In this document: positions 44,960-55,600 of the stretch, one piece after another | How positions within the stretch are numbered: position 1 is the first letter of the stretch | Layout of the letters: the number at the start of each line of letters is the position of its first letter | NCBI RefSeq assembly: GCF_021730395.1 | Contig: NC_069366.1 | Span: 86,974,501 to 87,038,500, forward strand | Source of the DNA: Mercenaria mercenaria | Taxonomy: Eukaryota > Mollusca > Bivalvia > Venerida > Veneridae | Direction of reading: 5' to 3' | Length of the DNA: 64,000 nt | The notes under the pieces: generated by a model | Told to the model about the DNA's origin: nothing | The model's database searches: none | What the model saw: the letters and a program-made list of their open reading frames with translations, nothing else | Translations under genes and position numbers: made by a program

Positions 44960-46166
44960 ACAAGGCAGTCTGAATGACAGCTAAATCCCCCGCCACTGCT
45001 ATGGATAGTGAAAGGGTAAAACCTTTGATTTTAGCTGAGACCTTGACCTTGAACTGACATGGCTGACTCATGAATTCTGCACAACGTCTTGATGAGGTGA
45101 TCATTTGACCAAAGTTTCATGAAAGTCCTTCAAGGGGTTTAGGAGATACAGAGCTGAAACCTTTGACCTTCAGTTGTGACCTTGACCTTGAGTTGACATG
45201 GCTGACTCATGAGTTCTTGATGAGGTGATCATTTGACCCATGTTTGATGAAAATCCTTCAAGGGGTTAAGGAGATACAGAGTGGACACCAAATGGAAGGC
45301 TCAAACCTTCGACCCTTAGTTGTGACCTTGACCTTGAGCTGGCATGGTTGACTCATAATTTCTGCACATCGTTCTGATGAGGTAATCATTTGACCCAAGT
45401 TTTATAAAATTCCTTCAAGGGGTTTAGGATATAGAGCGGACACGAAATGGAAGGCTCAAACCTTTGACCTTCAGTTGGGACCTTGACCTTGAGCCGCCAT
45501 GGCTGACTCATAAGTTCTGCACATCGCCTTGATGAGGTGATCGTTTGACCCAAGTTTGATGAAAATCCTTCAAGGGGTTTAGGAGATATAGAGCGGACAC
45601 AAAATGGAAGGCTCAAACCTTTGACCCTAAGTTGTGACCTTGACCTTGAGCCGGCATGACTGACTCATGGGTTCTGCACATCGCCTTGATGAGGTGATCA
45701 TTTGACCCAAGTTTTATAAAATTCCTTCAAGGGGTTTAAGAGATACAGAGCGGACACAAAATGGAAGGCTCAAACCTTTGACCTTGAGTTGTGACCTTGA
45801 CCTTGAGCCGGCATGGCTGACTCATGGGTTCTGCACATCGTCTTGATAAGGTGATCATTTGACCAAAGTTTTATAAAATTCCTTCAAGGGGTTTAGGAGA
45901 TACAGAGCGGACACAAAATGGCAGGCTCAAACCTTTGACCTTGTGACCTTGACCTTGAACCGACAAGTCCGACTCATGATTTCTGCAAATCGTCTTGATG
46001 AGGTGATCATTTGACCCAAGTTTCATGAAAATCCTTCAAGGGGTTTAGGAGATATGGACCGGACACGATTTTGTTACGGATGGAAGGACGGAAAGACGGA
46101 AGGACGGACGGAAGGACGGACGCAGACCATTCCTATAATCCCTCCGCCACGGCGGGGGATTAATAA
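44960..46166 (+). mobile_element. HINE-like element E10 (motif AATCCCCCGCC)
   Basis: Begins ACAAGGCAGTCTGAATGACA, motif AATCCCCCGCC at 44984-44994. About seven units of ~145-157 bp follow (TGTGACCTTGACCTTGAGC, GGTGATCATTTGACCCAAGT, CCTTCAAGGGGTTTAGGAGA). Then comes GGACGGACGGAAGGACGGAC and a 3' hairpin AATCCCTCCGCC-AC-GGCGGGGGATT (46137-46161) whose 3' arm is the inverse of the 5' motif. Confidence 0.83.
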
Positions 46167-46241
46167 ACATATGGAAGCGTTATTGGATAGCAAAATTTAA
46201 AATCTGGAGGAACCAAGTCACCTATCTAATACAACACTACT

Positions 46242-46324
46242 TAAAACAAATAGACATACAACCATATTTCTTATTCTTAAACAATAATAAATGCCCCAAT
46301 TTTTGACTAGGGGAAACAGCCAAT
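46242..46324. repeat. Direct repeat shared with 51937-52018
   Basis: About 80 bp (AATAGACATACAACCATATT ... AATGCCCCAATTTTTGAC ... GGGGAAACAGCCAATA) present almost unchanged at the end of the retroelement fossil 5.7 kb away. Confidence 0.85.
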
Positions 46325-46510
46325 AATGCCGATTATTGCATTAGAAATAATCCAATGTATTTGTTTATCATTTTGTGCAGTTTGTTGTTGTTGTAACTTC
46401 CGTTAGTTATTTGTGGATACATTCGGTAATGTACGTTCTTTTTATGTATATGGATGACTTTCATGCTGTATGTTATACTTATACTTCCTTTTGGTCATCC
46501 GGGTTTTGGT

Positions 46511-46575
46511 CCGTGGGCCAAGGCCAAAAAATTTGAAAGTCGTAACCCAGAAATTAGGCAAAGGTTGAGCTATAC
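46511..46575. repeat. Inverted repeat shared with 50998-51072
   Basis: GTAACCCAGAAATTAGGCAA and GGTCCGTGGGCCA here correspond in reverse complement to TTGCCTAATTTCTGGGTTAC and TGGCCCACAGACC at 50998-51072. It may be the edge of a larger broken element. Confidence 0.7.
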
Positions 46576-47797
46576 CATGATGTTATACTATCATTCAGGA
46601 AACTTTTAAGGGTGGATGTCGGTCTGAGCGACATGTCAGTAAAATTTAATGACGATTTTAAAAACGTTGGTGTCTAATAAATACGATTTAGCATTGCATA
46701 GGGATATCGCCGATTTGGATGGTAAAAGAGACATTTATGCGACATTTCTTATAACAAATCTTATCTTTTAATGTCTGAAATAATCAATAATTTACTTTTG
46801 TTGTCAAAGAATGCTACGATATGTATTATATACTGAATAAAATGTAAAAAGTAGGGGTTGATGTACCCCACCCACCACATTAGTACATATATTTATGCGG
46901 GAAATCTTTAGAACTTTTAATCCTTTATAAAGGAACAGAATCCTAATGTTTACAGTAATGAAAATGAAATGAATGAATAATTAACTAAAATTTCAGACAA
47001 CTTTACACTTTAATATCAGTTGGCTAAACCTATGGTTTATGTTTTATTTCTGGGCGAATTGCATACTGACAGACCTATTCTTTGCTAGTGCAGTAAAAAT
47101 GATGAAAGTATTGCAAAAACTAAAACGACCGCAAACGTTTTATGGAAGTTCCCTATGGAGAACATCAAAATGGAAGCAGATCCAGCAATATAAGTCTTTA
47201 TTCAAGATGACAGCTATTTCAAATTAATCCAAAATTATTATACATATGTGTTAATGCAACAAAAGTTTTTATATTTTGATGACTTTAGTTCTCTTCTAGC
47301 TTAGGTCTTCTTAGTAGTCATTTTGTACGTAGTTATTAAATCACCCAAAATTTATGTTTGTTAAACTACCAACAAATTAGGTTATTTAGTTACGCAGACT
47401 ATACAAATTTAGACGGCCACCACTTTCCAAATTTCCAAATAACTGCTTTAAATTTGATCACACATGCACATATGAAAGAGGCGTAGCTCTTTAAAAGTCA
47501 AAACTATAACACGAATCACTTGATATTGATTGAAACATGTTACAGAGGATTTTACCGCTCACAAAATGACCACCTGAAATCGGCTACATGTACAAATATT
47601 GATGAGCTACTACTGTTTTGATATTCAGTATTATAAAACAAACCAAATAAGTTTCCAAGGATTGAAGTTTGGTTATCCAGATCAATCTAATAAAGATACT
47701 GTCCTGTCATTTTCAAACTGGTCGCCAAAAGTAAGTTTGCAAACATACATATGGATAAGATTTAAGTAATCATTGCTGTAATAGAAGTTAAAATAAT
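46576..47797. other. Intergenic, no feature seen
   Basis: AT-rich; the ORF at 47039-47227 has no recognised similarity. Confidence 0.5.
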
Positions 47798-48408
47798 TTC
47801 AATTGAAAACTACGTTACCAATATGAACTACTTCTATTGTTTTAATCAAGATTGCGCCTTTTTCAAAATGCGTACCATAAAAGACATAACAGTAATATGA
47901 TTTAAATACTGCTTTTATTTCTTTTAAATCTAAACATGTTACTCTCAATTTTCATTCAAAGGATTTTGAATGTAGTTAAAATGTAATATTGATTTGTATC
48001 AGAATGGCTGCCTGATAGATGTTACATATACAGTGTATCCTAGTGGAATAATGAGAAATGGAGAATGGAACATATCATGAAATTGTCACTTTCTTCTGAG
48101 GTAGTGAAAAAGATCATTGTACAAACACATGTCTTTTTAAACATTTTAAAGGATTTATAATGTTCAATTGAAAACTACGTTACCAATATGAACTACTTCT
48201 ATTGTTTTAATCAAGATGGCGCCATTTTCAAAATGCGTCCCATAAAAGACATAATAGTAATATGATTTAAATACTGCTTTTATTTCTTTTAAAACTAAAC
48301 ATGTTACTCTCAATTTTCATTCAAAGGATTTTGAATGTAGCTAAAATGTAATATTAATTTGCATCAGAATGGCTGCCTGATAGATGTTACATATACAGTG
48401 TATCCTAG
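47798..48408. repeat. Direct duplication of ~246 bp (47798-48043 and 48162-48408)
   Basis: Both copies run from TTCAATTGAAAACTACGTTA to ATATACAGTGTATCCTAG and differ at only a handful of positions, for example CAAGATTGCGCC against CAAGATGGCGCC. 118 bp of unique sequence separates them. Confidence 0.93.
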
Positions 48409-49771
48409 AAATGAGCTTATACAGTTCTAAACCTATCAAAGCAATTTAAGATGCATATATATTGATGTACCTTTAGGTTGTGCTTGAAAGTTTTATCTGT
48501 TTTGTTTGAAATAGAAATAGTCAGAGATATCATACATCATTCAACAAAATCCTTTCAATGCGTATTCCTCTGAAATAGTGCCAAACTGTTATGAATATAT
48601 CTGTAGTCATGCATTTGCTTGATATAATGAACAGGTAGTACAGAGCTTCGCAGCTATAAATTGAGCAAGTCCTGGAATCAAAAAGTCGTGTATCGTATCT
48701 GTTTTTTTTATTTGGTTGTATGAGCAATAATTATTTGTATTGTTGTAATTGATATTTAAAGTAACGTATGTTTCAATCCATTTTAGGATGTAGCTTAATG
48801 ATTTTACTACGGAATAAAGCACTTAACTAAAAAGAGTTTTTACAGATATGTCATGAAGATATCAAATTACCACTGGCGTTTTCCAAGCAAATAGTACAGA
48901 CTCTGTAAGTATGTACATATGCATTTATACGTGTATGAACTTATTCTGATACTGATACCGAAAAGTGACTTCCACGCAACCTCTCATATCAAAATTTAGA
49001 GCATATTTCTGTCATATGGTGTACACTGGTGTTATAATTGTCCTCTTGTGTAGTTCTGAAACATACGTTACCGAAATTAGATTAAGGTAGTTACTAGACT
49101 TAATGGTTGAAACACAGTTACATACCAAGGTAATCTAAATGTAACAGATGAAATACACCAATTTTTGAACGAACTAGTTTCTTTGTATTTGTTAATAGTT
49201 TTGAAAATAGAATATTGAATTTTAGTAAGAACGCAGAACTGACAATAATGATACCACAATCAGGATATGAACAAGGAGTCTTATCTATGTTTCCGTTAAG
49301 GGAATGTAATATGAATTCGTAGTTCAGTAATTCCGTCCCACATTTTAAGTGATATTTGAAAATCATCATGGTCAGAAACAGAACTATTTTAAAAAGCATG
49401 TTTTACAAAAAGTGTCATTTGTTTCACTACATGTACCCATGTTGTACTGTATATGTAAGATGCTCCATAAGTTCAAAATGTGCCGTGAATATCAAAACAA
49501 CGCATTAAAATATAAAATCCTCTGTCTTGAAACCGCCTAAGTCCATCGAAACCCCAAAACTATAATAGCTTTAATGTTACTTAATGTAGCTTTAATATAA
49601 CTTAATGTTCTATGTAATCTTGGTAACGTATGTTTCATAATATATTATTCATTTCATCTTTGTAATGCTGTAAAAACTGACTGAGTTGGTGCTTTGCGAT
49701 GCCAGTAAGCATGGTTTATGTATTAGCCTAGAATAATTATATACGAAATATAAAATTGAATAGGTGACCTT
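48409..49771. other. Intergenic, no feature seen
   Basis: AT-rich, non-coding; open frames on the - strand near 48600-49400 are short and overlap in several frames. Confidence 0.5.
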
Positions 49772-49784
49772 TAAAACCTAGGTA

Positions 49785-49974
49785 GGAGAGGTGGTCTAGT
49801 GGATAAGGTGCCGGCCGCTCAATCCAGTGGTTCTGGTTTCGAGCCTCACTAGGATCACGACCATGACCTCTCATATGGCACCAGTATTGGTTTCTCCAGG
49901 AAGCGGACTCAAAGAGTGGTTTCAAAAGGCTTGAAGCTTTCATTACAATCGAGCTATAACAAATAAGTATAAAC
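49785..49974 (+). mobile_element. tRNA-derived SINE with 13-bp target-site duplications
   Basis: A 190-bp SINE between two copies of TAAAACCTAGGTA (49772-49784 and 49975-49987). The head GGTGGTCTAGTGGATAAGG (box A) and GGTTTCGAGCC (box B) are spaced as in a tRNA. The body (CCAGGAAGCGGACTCAAAGA) ends in an A/T-rich tail. The perfect duplications suggest a fairly recent insertion. Confidence 0.92.
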
Positions 49975-49987
49975 TAAAACCTAGGTA

Positions 49988-50997
49988 ACGTACATTTGAT
50001 TCTTAGATACCCTCACGTTCTGTATTTATTTTGAATGAAAGACAAAAATATTCAGACTGCGTACAAACTGTAACCAAGTCTATTGTTAATTATCAATATG
50101 CTATCTTTTGAAGCAGAATCCATAAAATGCTATTAAATCTATGCTATCTTTACAGTGATGCTGAAAGAGGCACCGTTGTTTTACTGTAGTTTGTCGACAT
50201 CCTATAATTGAGAATAGTTACAGGGTTAAGTCCAACAAAATTATAACGGTCATGTGTGCATAGTTTATTTTAATTAAAAGCATACAAATGCAATTGCTGG
50301 GGTATTTTCAATGTTGCTAATTCTTCAAGGTGGAAAATTTGAGTGGCGGCTGTTACGTATGTTACATTTTAAATTATCTTTATCAAATAAAGGTTAAAAT
50401 TATACATGTAAGCTTACTTTGACATCTAAAATAGAAAGAAAATTATTGGTACCCAAAACCTTCTGAATGAGACACAAATAGGCTTGATTTATTGAGAAAC
50501 AGCATGTGATTTATATGTATTACATTTGCATGCACGTTGTCTATAACCTAAAGTGATTGCAATATTTTATATTTTCTCATGAAAATATATAAAATTGTGA
50601 ATCTTAACACAATTATTTGATGATGTCTTATTAAAAAATATAGTAATTTTGATAATTTTATGAGTTATTTAAAATGGCAAAAATGTAGCTCGGGTGGGTG
50701 GGGTATTTTGACCCCTAAATTTTGGTAGAAATCGTCAAAATTTGGAAAACTTTGTTATAGTGAAGCTTTAATTGATTTAGAACAGTTACATAAGCAAAAC
50801 TCTAATATCTGAAAGTCAGTATTGAAACAATCTGTTAAGAATTCGTGTGTAGCCAACAATACTTTCAAAGAGAGAGAATTCCGCATTTTTCATACACAAG
50901 GTTTACTAAAATGTGTATAATTTTTATTTGACATACGGTAGAAAGCGACATCCGGTCTTAAACAATCCCGGAATGAATGTATTAATGGCTGAAGTGG
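49988..50997. other. Intergenic, no feature seen
   Basis: AT-rich, non-coding. Confidence 0.5.
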
Positions 50998-51210
50998 ATG
51001 AACCTTTGCCTAATTTCTGGGTTACGAAATCGAAAAACTAGAGGACTTTCAGAAACTGGCCCACAGACCATTTTTTCAACAAGCAGGCTTTTGAAATTTA
51101 AAATCTAATAATGGTTTTTCCCTTACGTTTTTAGTTTTCTTTTTAAATTCAAACTGGTGGTACAATTTCTGATTTTGTTTCCTTTGTAACTTGCCTTAAC
51201 CATGCCTCCA

Positions 51211-52018
51211 AAACACAAATCTAATGCGAACAAAGAGAAAAATAGATGACTTGGAATTTTCACTGCCGGAAACAGAGTTCGCACCCCGTCAAGCAGGTTA
51301 GGTTATCGACTTTGAGACAATTAATGCTGCCTCTCAAATAAACCCTCTCGATTTAATTGAGGATAAAAATAATGTAACTTCAGATAAAGCACCATCTGTT
51401 ATTAATGAAGGGTGTGGTGGTAGTGGTTCCTCATCTGGTCTGGACGGAACACGTTGTTCTAGTGATGAAGTTTTTGGTCATGTGCCCTTATCACTCTGGG
51501 AAAAAATTTAGAAAGGGGAATACGTTAATTTGGCACATTTATTAAAGTCGGAACTTGAAAATTTTTGTGGTGGGGGGTAGTTTGTGTTTATCTAACGAAG
51601 AAGCCATCGAGACCAGACCCTGTGAGTGCTGCTCTAAGGTTCAGAACATTGACAATTGGACGGATGCATTTATCATATACATGGCAATTTATATAATTGC
51701 TCATGACGAAGATGCCACTGGCATTTTTAAGTACATGTATAACATCAGGGAGGCAGCTCATAATCAGAAAGGTTTTGTCTAGCGGGCCTAAGACGAGCAG
51801 TTTAGATTATGTCAGGAAATTCGTAAGTCATCATGAGAGGTGATCAACACTGACTTATGGTGGCGTTGCACATTGTCAGATAATGTATCAGTAGGTAATA
51901 GCAATGTAATGCCTTCGACTCAGAGAACTGCCACTGGTGCAAATAGACATACAACCATATTTCTTATTCTTAAACAATAATAAATGCCCCAATTTTTGAC
52001 AAGGGGGAAACAGCCAAT
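51211..52018 (+). mobile_element. Broken YR/DIRS-like retroelement fossil (gag-like region only)
   Basis: Short open stretches read like the first ORF of tyrosine-recombinase retroelements (DIRS/Ngaro type). One has a conserved Cys pair and a Trp-Thr-Asp-Ala-Phe segment (51600-51680), and a second resembles an R-E-A-A block. No RT, RNase H or recombinase region is visible. The copy is broken in several places and incomplete. Its last ~80 bp recur at 46242-46324, and a stretch just upstream (50998-51072) recurs inverted at 46511-46575. Family assignment is tentative; it looks old. Confidence 0.5.
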
Positions 52019-52336
52019 ATTTAGTTGATACAAAAAACAGCAAAACAAATCACTGCCTCTGCCAAAACGACAACCTTTGACAGATTACTGGGCCATTATG
52101 AAAACACATGAAACACAAACTACAGTGTCAATTTAAATAAATGCAAATTTCTGTTCTTTGATATTTCATATCAAACTTTAAAATTTTGACACATACATCT
52201 GGAGGCATGTCCATCTAAAACCATTCTTCTATCTAACTTTACACATTCGAAACTATTTGTAACTGTTATTTACAAATTAATACTCTTTCCTCAATAATCA
52301 TACATAAATTTTTGGCAACAGATCTATATTAGATTA
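52019..52336. other. Intergenic, no feature seen
   Basis: AT-rich DNA downstream of the SLC6 gene. Confidence 0.5.
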
Positions 52337-52510
52337 CAGCTTAACTCTGTTCGCTCGAACTCGACGGGACTTGCAAAATTTGTTCAAGTTATTGGTAGTT
52401 CCAGCCATTGTAAAGAATACATTATATTGGTATTTTGCTGGGACCTGACAATGAGTTTAAGCGAAGGATGGTGTACAAATATCCGAGTTCGAGTGAATGA
52501 AGTTTAATTG
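52337..52510. mobile_element. TA-flanked pogo-like MITE in or next to the SLC6 3' UTR
   Basis: Ends CAGCTTAACTCTGTTCGCTC and GAGTGAATGAAGTTTAATTG, with TTCG(C/A)(T)CGAACTCG in the inverted arms and TA on both sides (52335-52336, 52511-52512). It lies 34 bp beyond the SLC6 stop codon. Confidence 0.75.
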
Positions 52511-52522
52511 TATTTCAACAAT

Positions 52523-52528
52523 TTTATT
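52523..52528 (-). promoter_or_regulatory. Candidate SLC6 polyadenylation signal
   Basis: AATAAA on the - strand only about 15 nt after the SLC6 stop codon. It would give an unusually short 3' UTR; signals inside or beyond the adjacent MITE are possible. Confidence 0.35.
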
Positions 52529-52543
52529 CTGGTGTCTCTATCA

Positions 52544-52690
52544 TTAAGTGTCTTGTGATCCTAATAGATTCTGTTTCACCATTTCTATGAACCCATCGGA
52601 CGATTTTGTGTGTAGTTCCGTATATCCTTCTTTATACTGTGACACGTGCGGCCCCCAGTCTGATGCTGGTTGTAACAGGTGAACAATCCG
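52544..52690 (-). CDS. SLC6 last exon (cytoplasmic C-terminus)
   Basis: Acceptor atttcag. It encodes RIVHLLQPASDWGPHVSQYK, then EGYTELHTKSSDGFIEMVKQ, then NLLGSQDT and TAA (52546-52544). The D-W-G-P motif just after TM12 is widely conserved in SLC6 proteins and confirms the final exon. Confidence 0.92.
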   Translation of the reverse strand, partial: RIVHLLQPASDWGPHVSQYKEGYTELHTKSSDGFIEMVKQNLLGSQDT

Positions 52691-55600
52691 CTGAAATATT
52701 TTTACAGAATATTATGCATCATAATATGGTAATACAGTGAAAATCAATTTCTGCCATTCCAATGCACAACATAAAATCTTATATAACTGCTTATGTAAGA
52801 CAGAGATTTCCGAAATCCTCGGGTGGGTTAGAATGGAAAAACAAAGTGTTAGAGAGACTTTTTATCTATGCTGTCCAGAGGGTTTTGAAAACATCTGTCT
52901 TCCTCAGGCAGACATGTTTAAAATCAATATTCTTGTCTTAGCTGCTTATATATGACTGCAGCATTTTCAAAGATACTGTAAAATAAAACGAGCTGTCGGA
53001 GGACAGCAACGCTCAGCTATTCAACAGCCTTGTCAGTTGAATGGAAATAAAAGTTGAAAAAGGGAAATAATTTTGTAAAACTGCAAAACAGGGTTATGGA
53101 ACCTGTAAAATGCATATCAGTTCATGACAATGGTGAAGTTTCAATCCATTCCCATTAGTGGGTACTGAGATACCTGCTTACATACAAAAACTTAACCAAA
53201 AACAGCTAAGTCGAAAAAGGGGCATAATTTTGTAAAAATGCAAAGTAGAGTTATGAAACCTGTGCAGTGCATGTCAGATTATGACAGTGAACAAGTGTGT
53301 GATGTTTCAATCCATACCCATTAGTGGGTACTGAGATACCAGCTTACATATAAAACCTTAACCAAAAATTTCTAAGTTGAAAAAGGGGCATAATGGAACA
53401 TGTGCAGTGCAAGTCAGTTTATCACAGTGAATAAGAGTGTTAAGTTTCAATCCATTCCCATAAGTAGTACTGAGATACCAGCTTACATACAAAAACTTAA
53501 CCAAATCAGGACGCCGATGCAGATGCCGACGCATGAGTGAGTCCAATAGCTCTACCTATTCTTTGAATAGTCAAGCTAAAAAATCACACATAAAATGTGA
53601 TGTCAGTATGTGCACTGTAGCTTGTCTTTTTCCTAGGGAAAAGGAAAGGTGATTTCTTCCCTGATAATCTTGTCTTTACACACAAAGTAGGCAAGAAACA
53701 AAAATCTCAATCATTTTCCCTTTAATTTTTGAAATTACTGAAAGAGCAATATTGTAAAAGCATCAGATTTTGTTTGTGATGTGTTTAATGTCACAGACAC
53801 AATTATAGGTCATATAGCCAATTCATAGCTGTTGATGATGGAGAAAGACCCAAGGTGCCATTGATTCTTGGCATTATTTCATGACAGGCAAGCACCTGGG
53901 TAGAACTCTGACCTCCCAAGCTGGAAGGTTTCCTGGAACAAAAGAATTCTACAACCCAATTAAATTCTAAACCCAAAGTGCTGAGTCAGCAACCTTAATC
54001 ACTCAGCCACAGAGGTCCCTAAAACCATCAGAAGTCCTACAGATTCCATTAAACTTTTTCAAACAGAAGAACTGCTAAAAACTGCTTATTACCTTGGCTC
54101 TGAGGAAGATTAATTTTACCTCTTTTTTGTGATTATATTTTTGTAATATTCTTCGGACCAAGCCAGTGCTGAAGAAAGGAAAACTGACAAAAAGACTAAC
54201 ATATTTAACCTACCTGTTTTATGGATCCTTCAGCATGCCAGATTTGATATATCATGACTATAGGTAATGGAATGACTGGTACAAATGCTAGTATATTCCC
54301 ACAAACTTTGGCAAAAACTGGATACTCATAACCGTCATATGCTGGCGGTTCATACTGGTAACACATCACCAGGAATGTCACCTAGTATACATATAGAAGA
54401 GTTATATGACATAACTATTATACGCTAGCGGTCCATACTGGTAACACATCACCAGGAATGTCACCTAGTATATACAGTCGACATCGTACTTGCGACCACC
54501 TTTATTAAGCGATTTTTGTATTAAACGACCAGTCAAAATCCCTCCCGAACGTTTTCAGTATATAAATTCATTCCATTAAACGACCTTTTTATTAAACGAC
54601 TAGCGACCACATTAATGTAGTCCTGACAGGTAAAATATTGGACAAAAGTATCTATTAAGTGGCCGGGTACCAAAATTCTACCGGGCATTTATTCATCTGT
54701 GTAATTAGCGAGTATGTTTTTCACGTGACTGAATGCAATTAACCTTTGCATCAGTCAAACTGACAAACAATCTAGCCATAATTTTCATGGTTTGTTGACT
54801 TGAAAAAGTGTTCACAGTGCTAAAACAGATTTTGAAGCCATACATGTATGTTCATAATAAATACAGTTACATTAACAGTTAAAAATAACTTTCCTTTTCA
54901 TCTGACTGAAATTCATTAAGAGACCATTCCATTAAGAGACCACTTCTTAGCAGTCCCTTTGGTGGTCTCTTAATACAATGTCGACTGTATATAGAAGAGT
55001 TATATAACATAACTATTATACGCTAATGGTCCATACTGGTGACACATCACCAGGAATGTCACATAGCATACATTACATATAGAAAAGGTATATAATATAA
55101 CCATTATACACTGGTGGTCTATACTGGATACATATCACCTAGTGTCAGCTAGCATACATATACTTGACTGTTTTTCTAATTCCACACCTGGACTTCTTGC
55201 TTTTTATCTCTGTTAAATTTTGACAGATTTCAAAGAAATTCGGACATAGCTTTATATGATTATTCAATCAAGTCAACAAGTTGATAATCAAGTCAAAATG
55301 GAACATCTGCAATATGATGTGGGGTCAAAAAGAACATATACATCATGAACATAGAAAATAATCCCAATAAAAAGTTTGATAGCCATAGGCTCTAAGAGAA
55401 TGATAAACAAGAGCTGTCTCCGTAGGATGACACATGCCCCCGATGGCACTTTGAATGAATAGTTATGACCGATGTTAGAATTTAGGACCTTTGGCCTACG
55501 GAGCTGGGTCTTGCGCGCGACACATTGTCTTACTGTGTCACACATTCATGCATAGTTATTTTAAAATCCATGCATGAATGACAAAGATATGGACCGGACA

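Noticed and set aside
25606-46166. CRISPR-like look of regularly spaced repeats
   Set aside because: Units are 97-163 bp head-to-tail minisatellites without unique spacers, in a eukaryotic genome with no cas genes.
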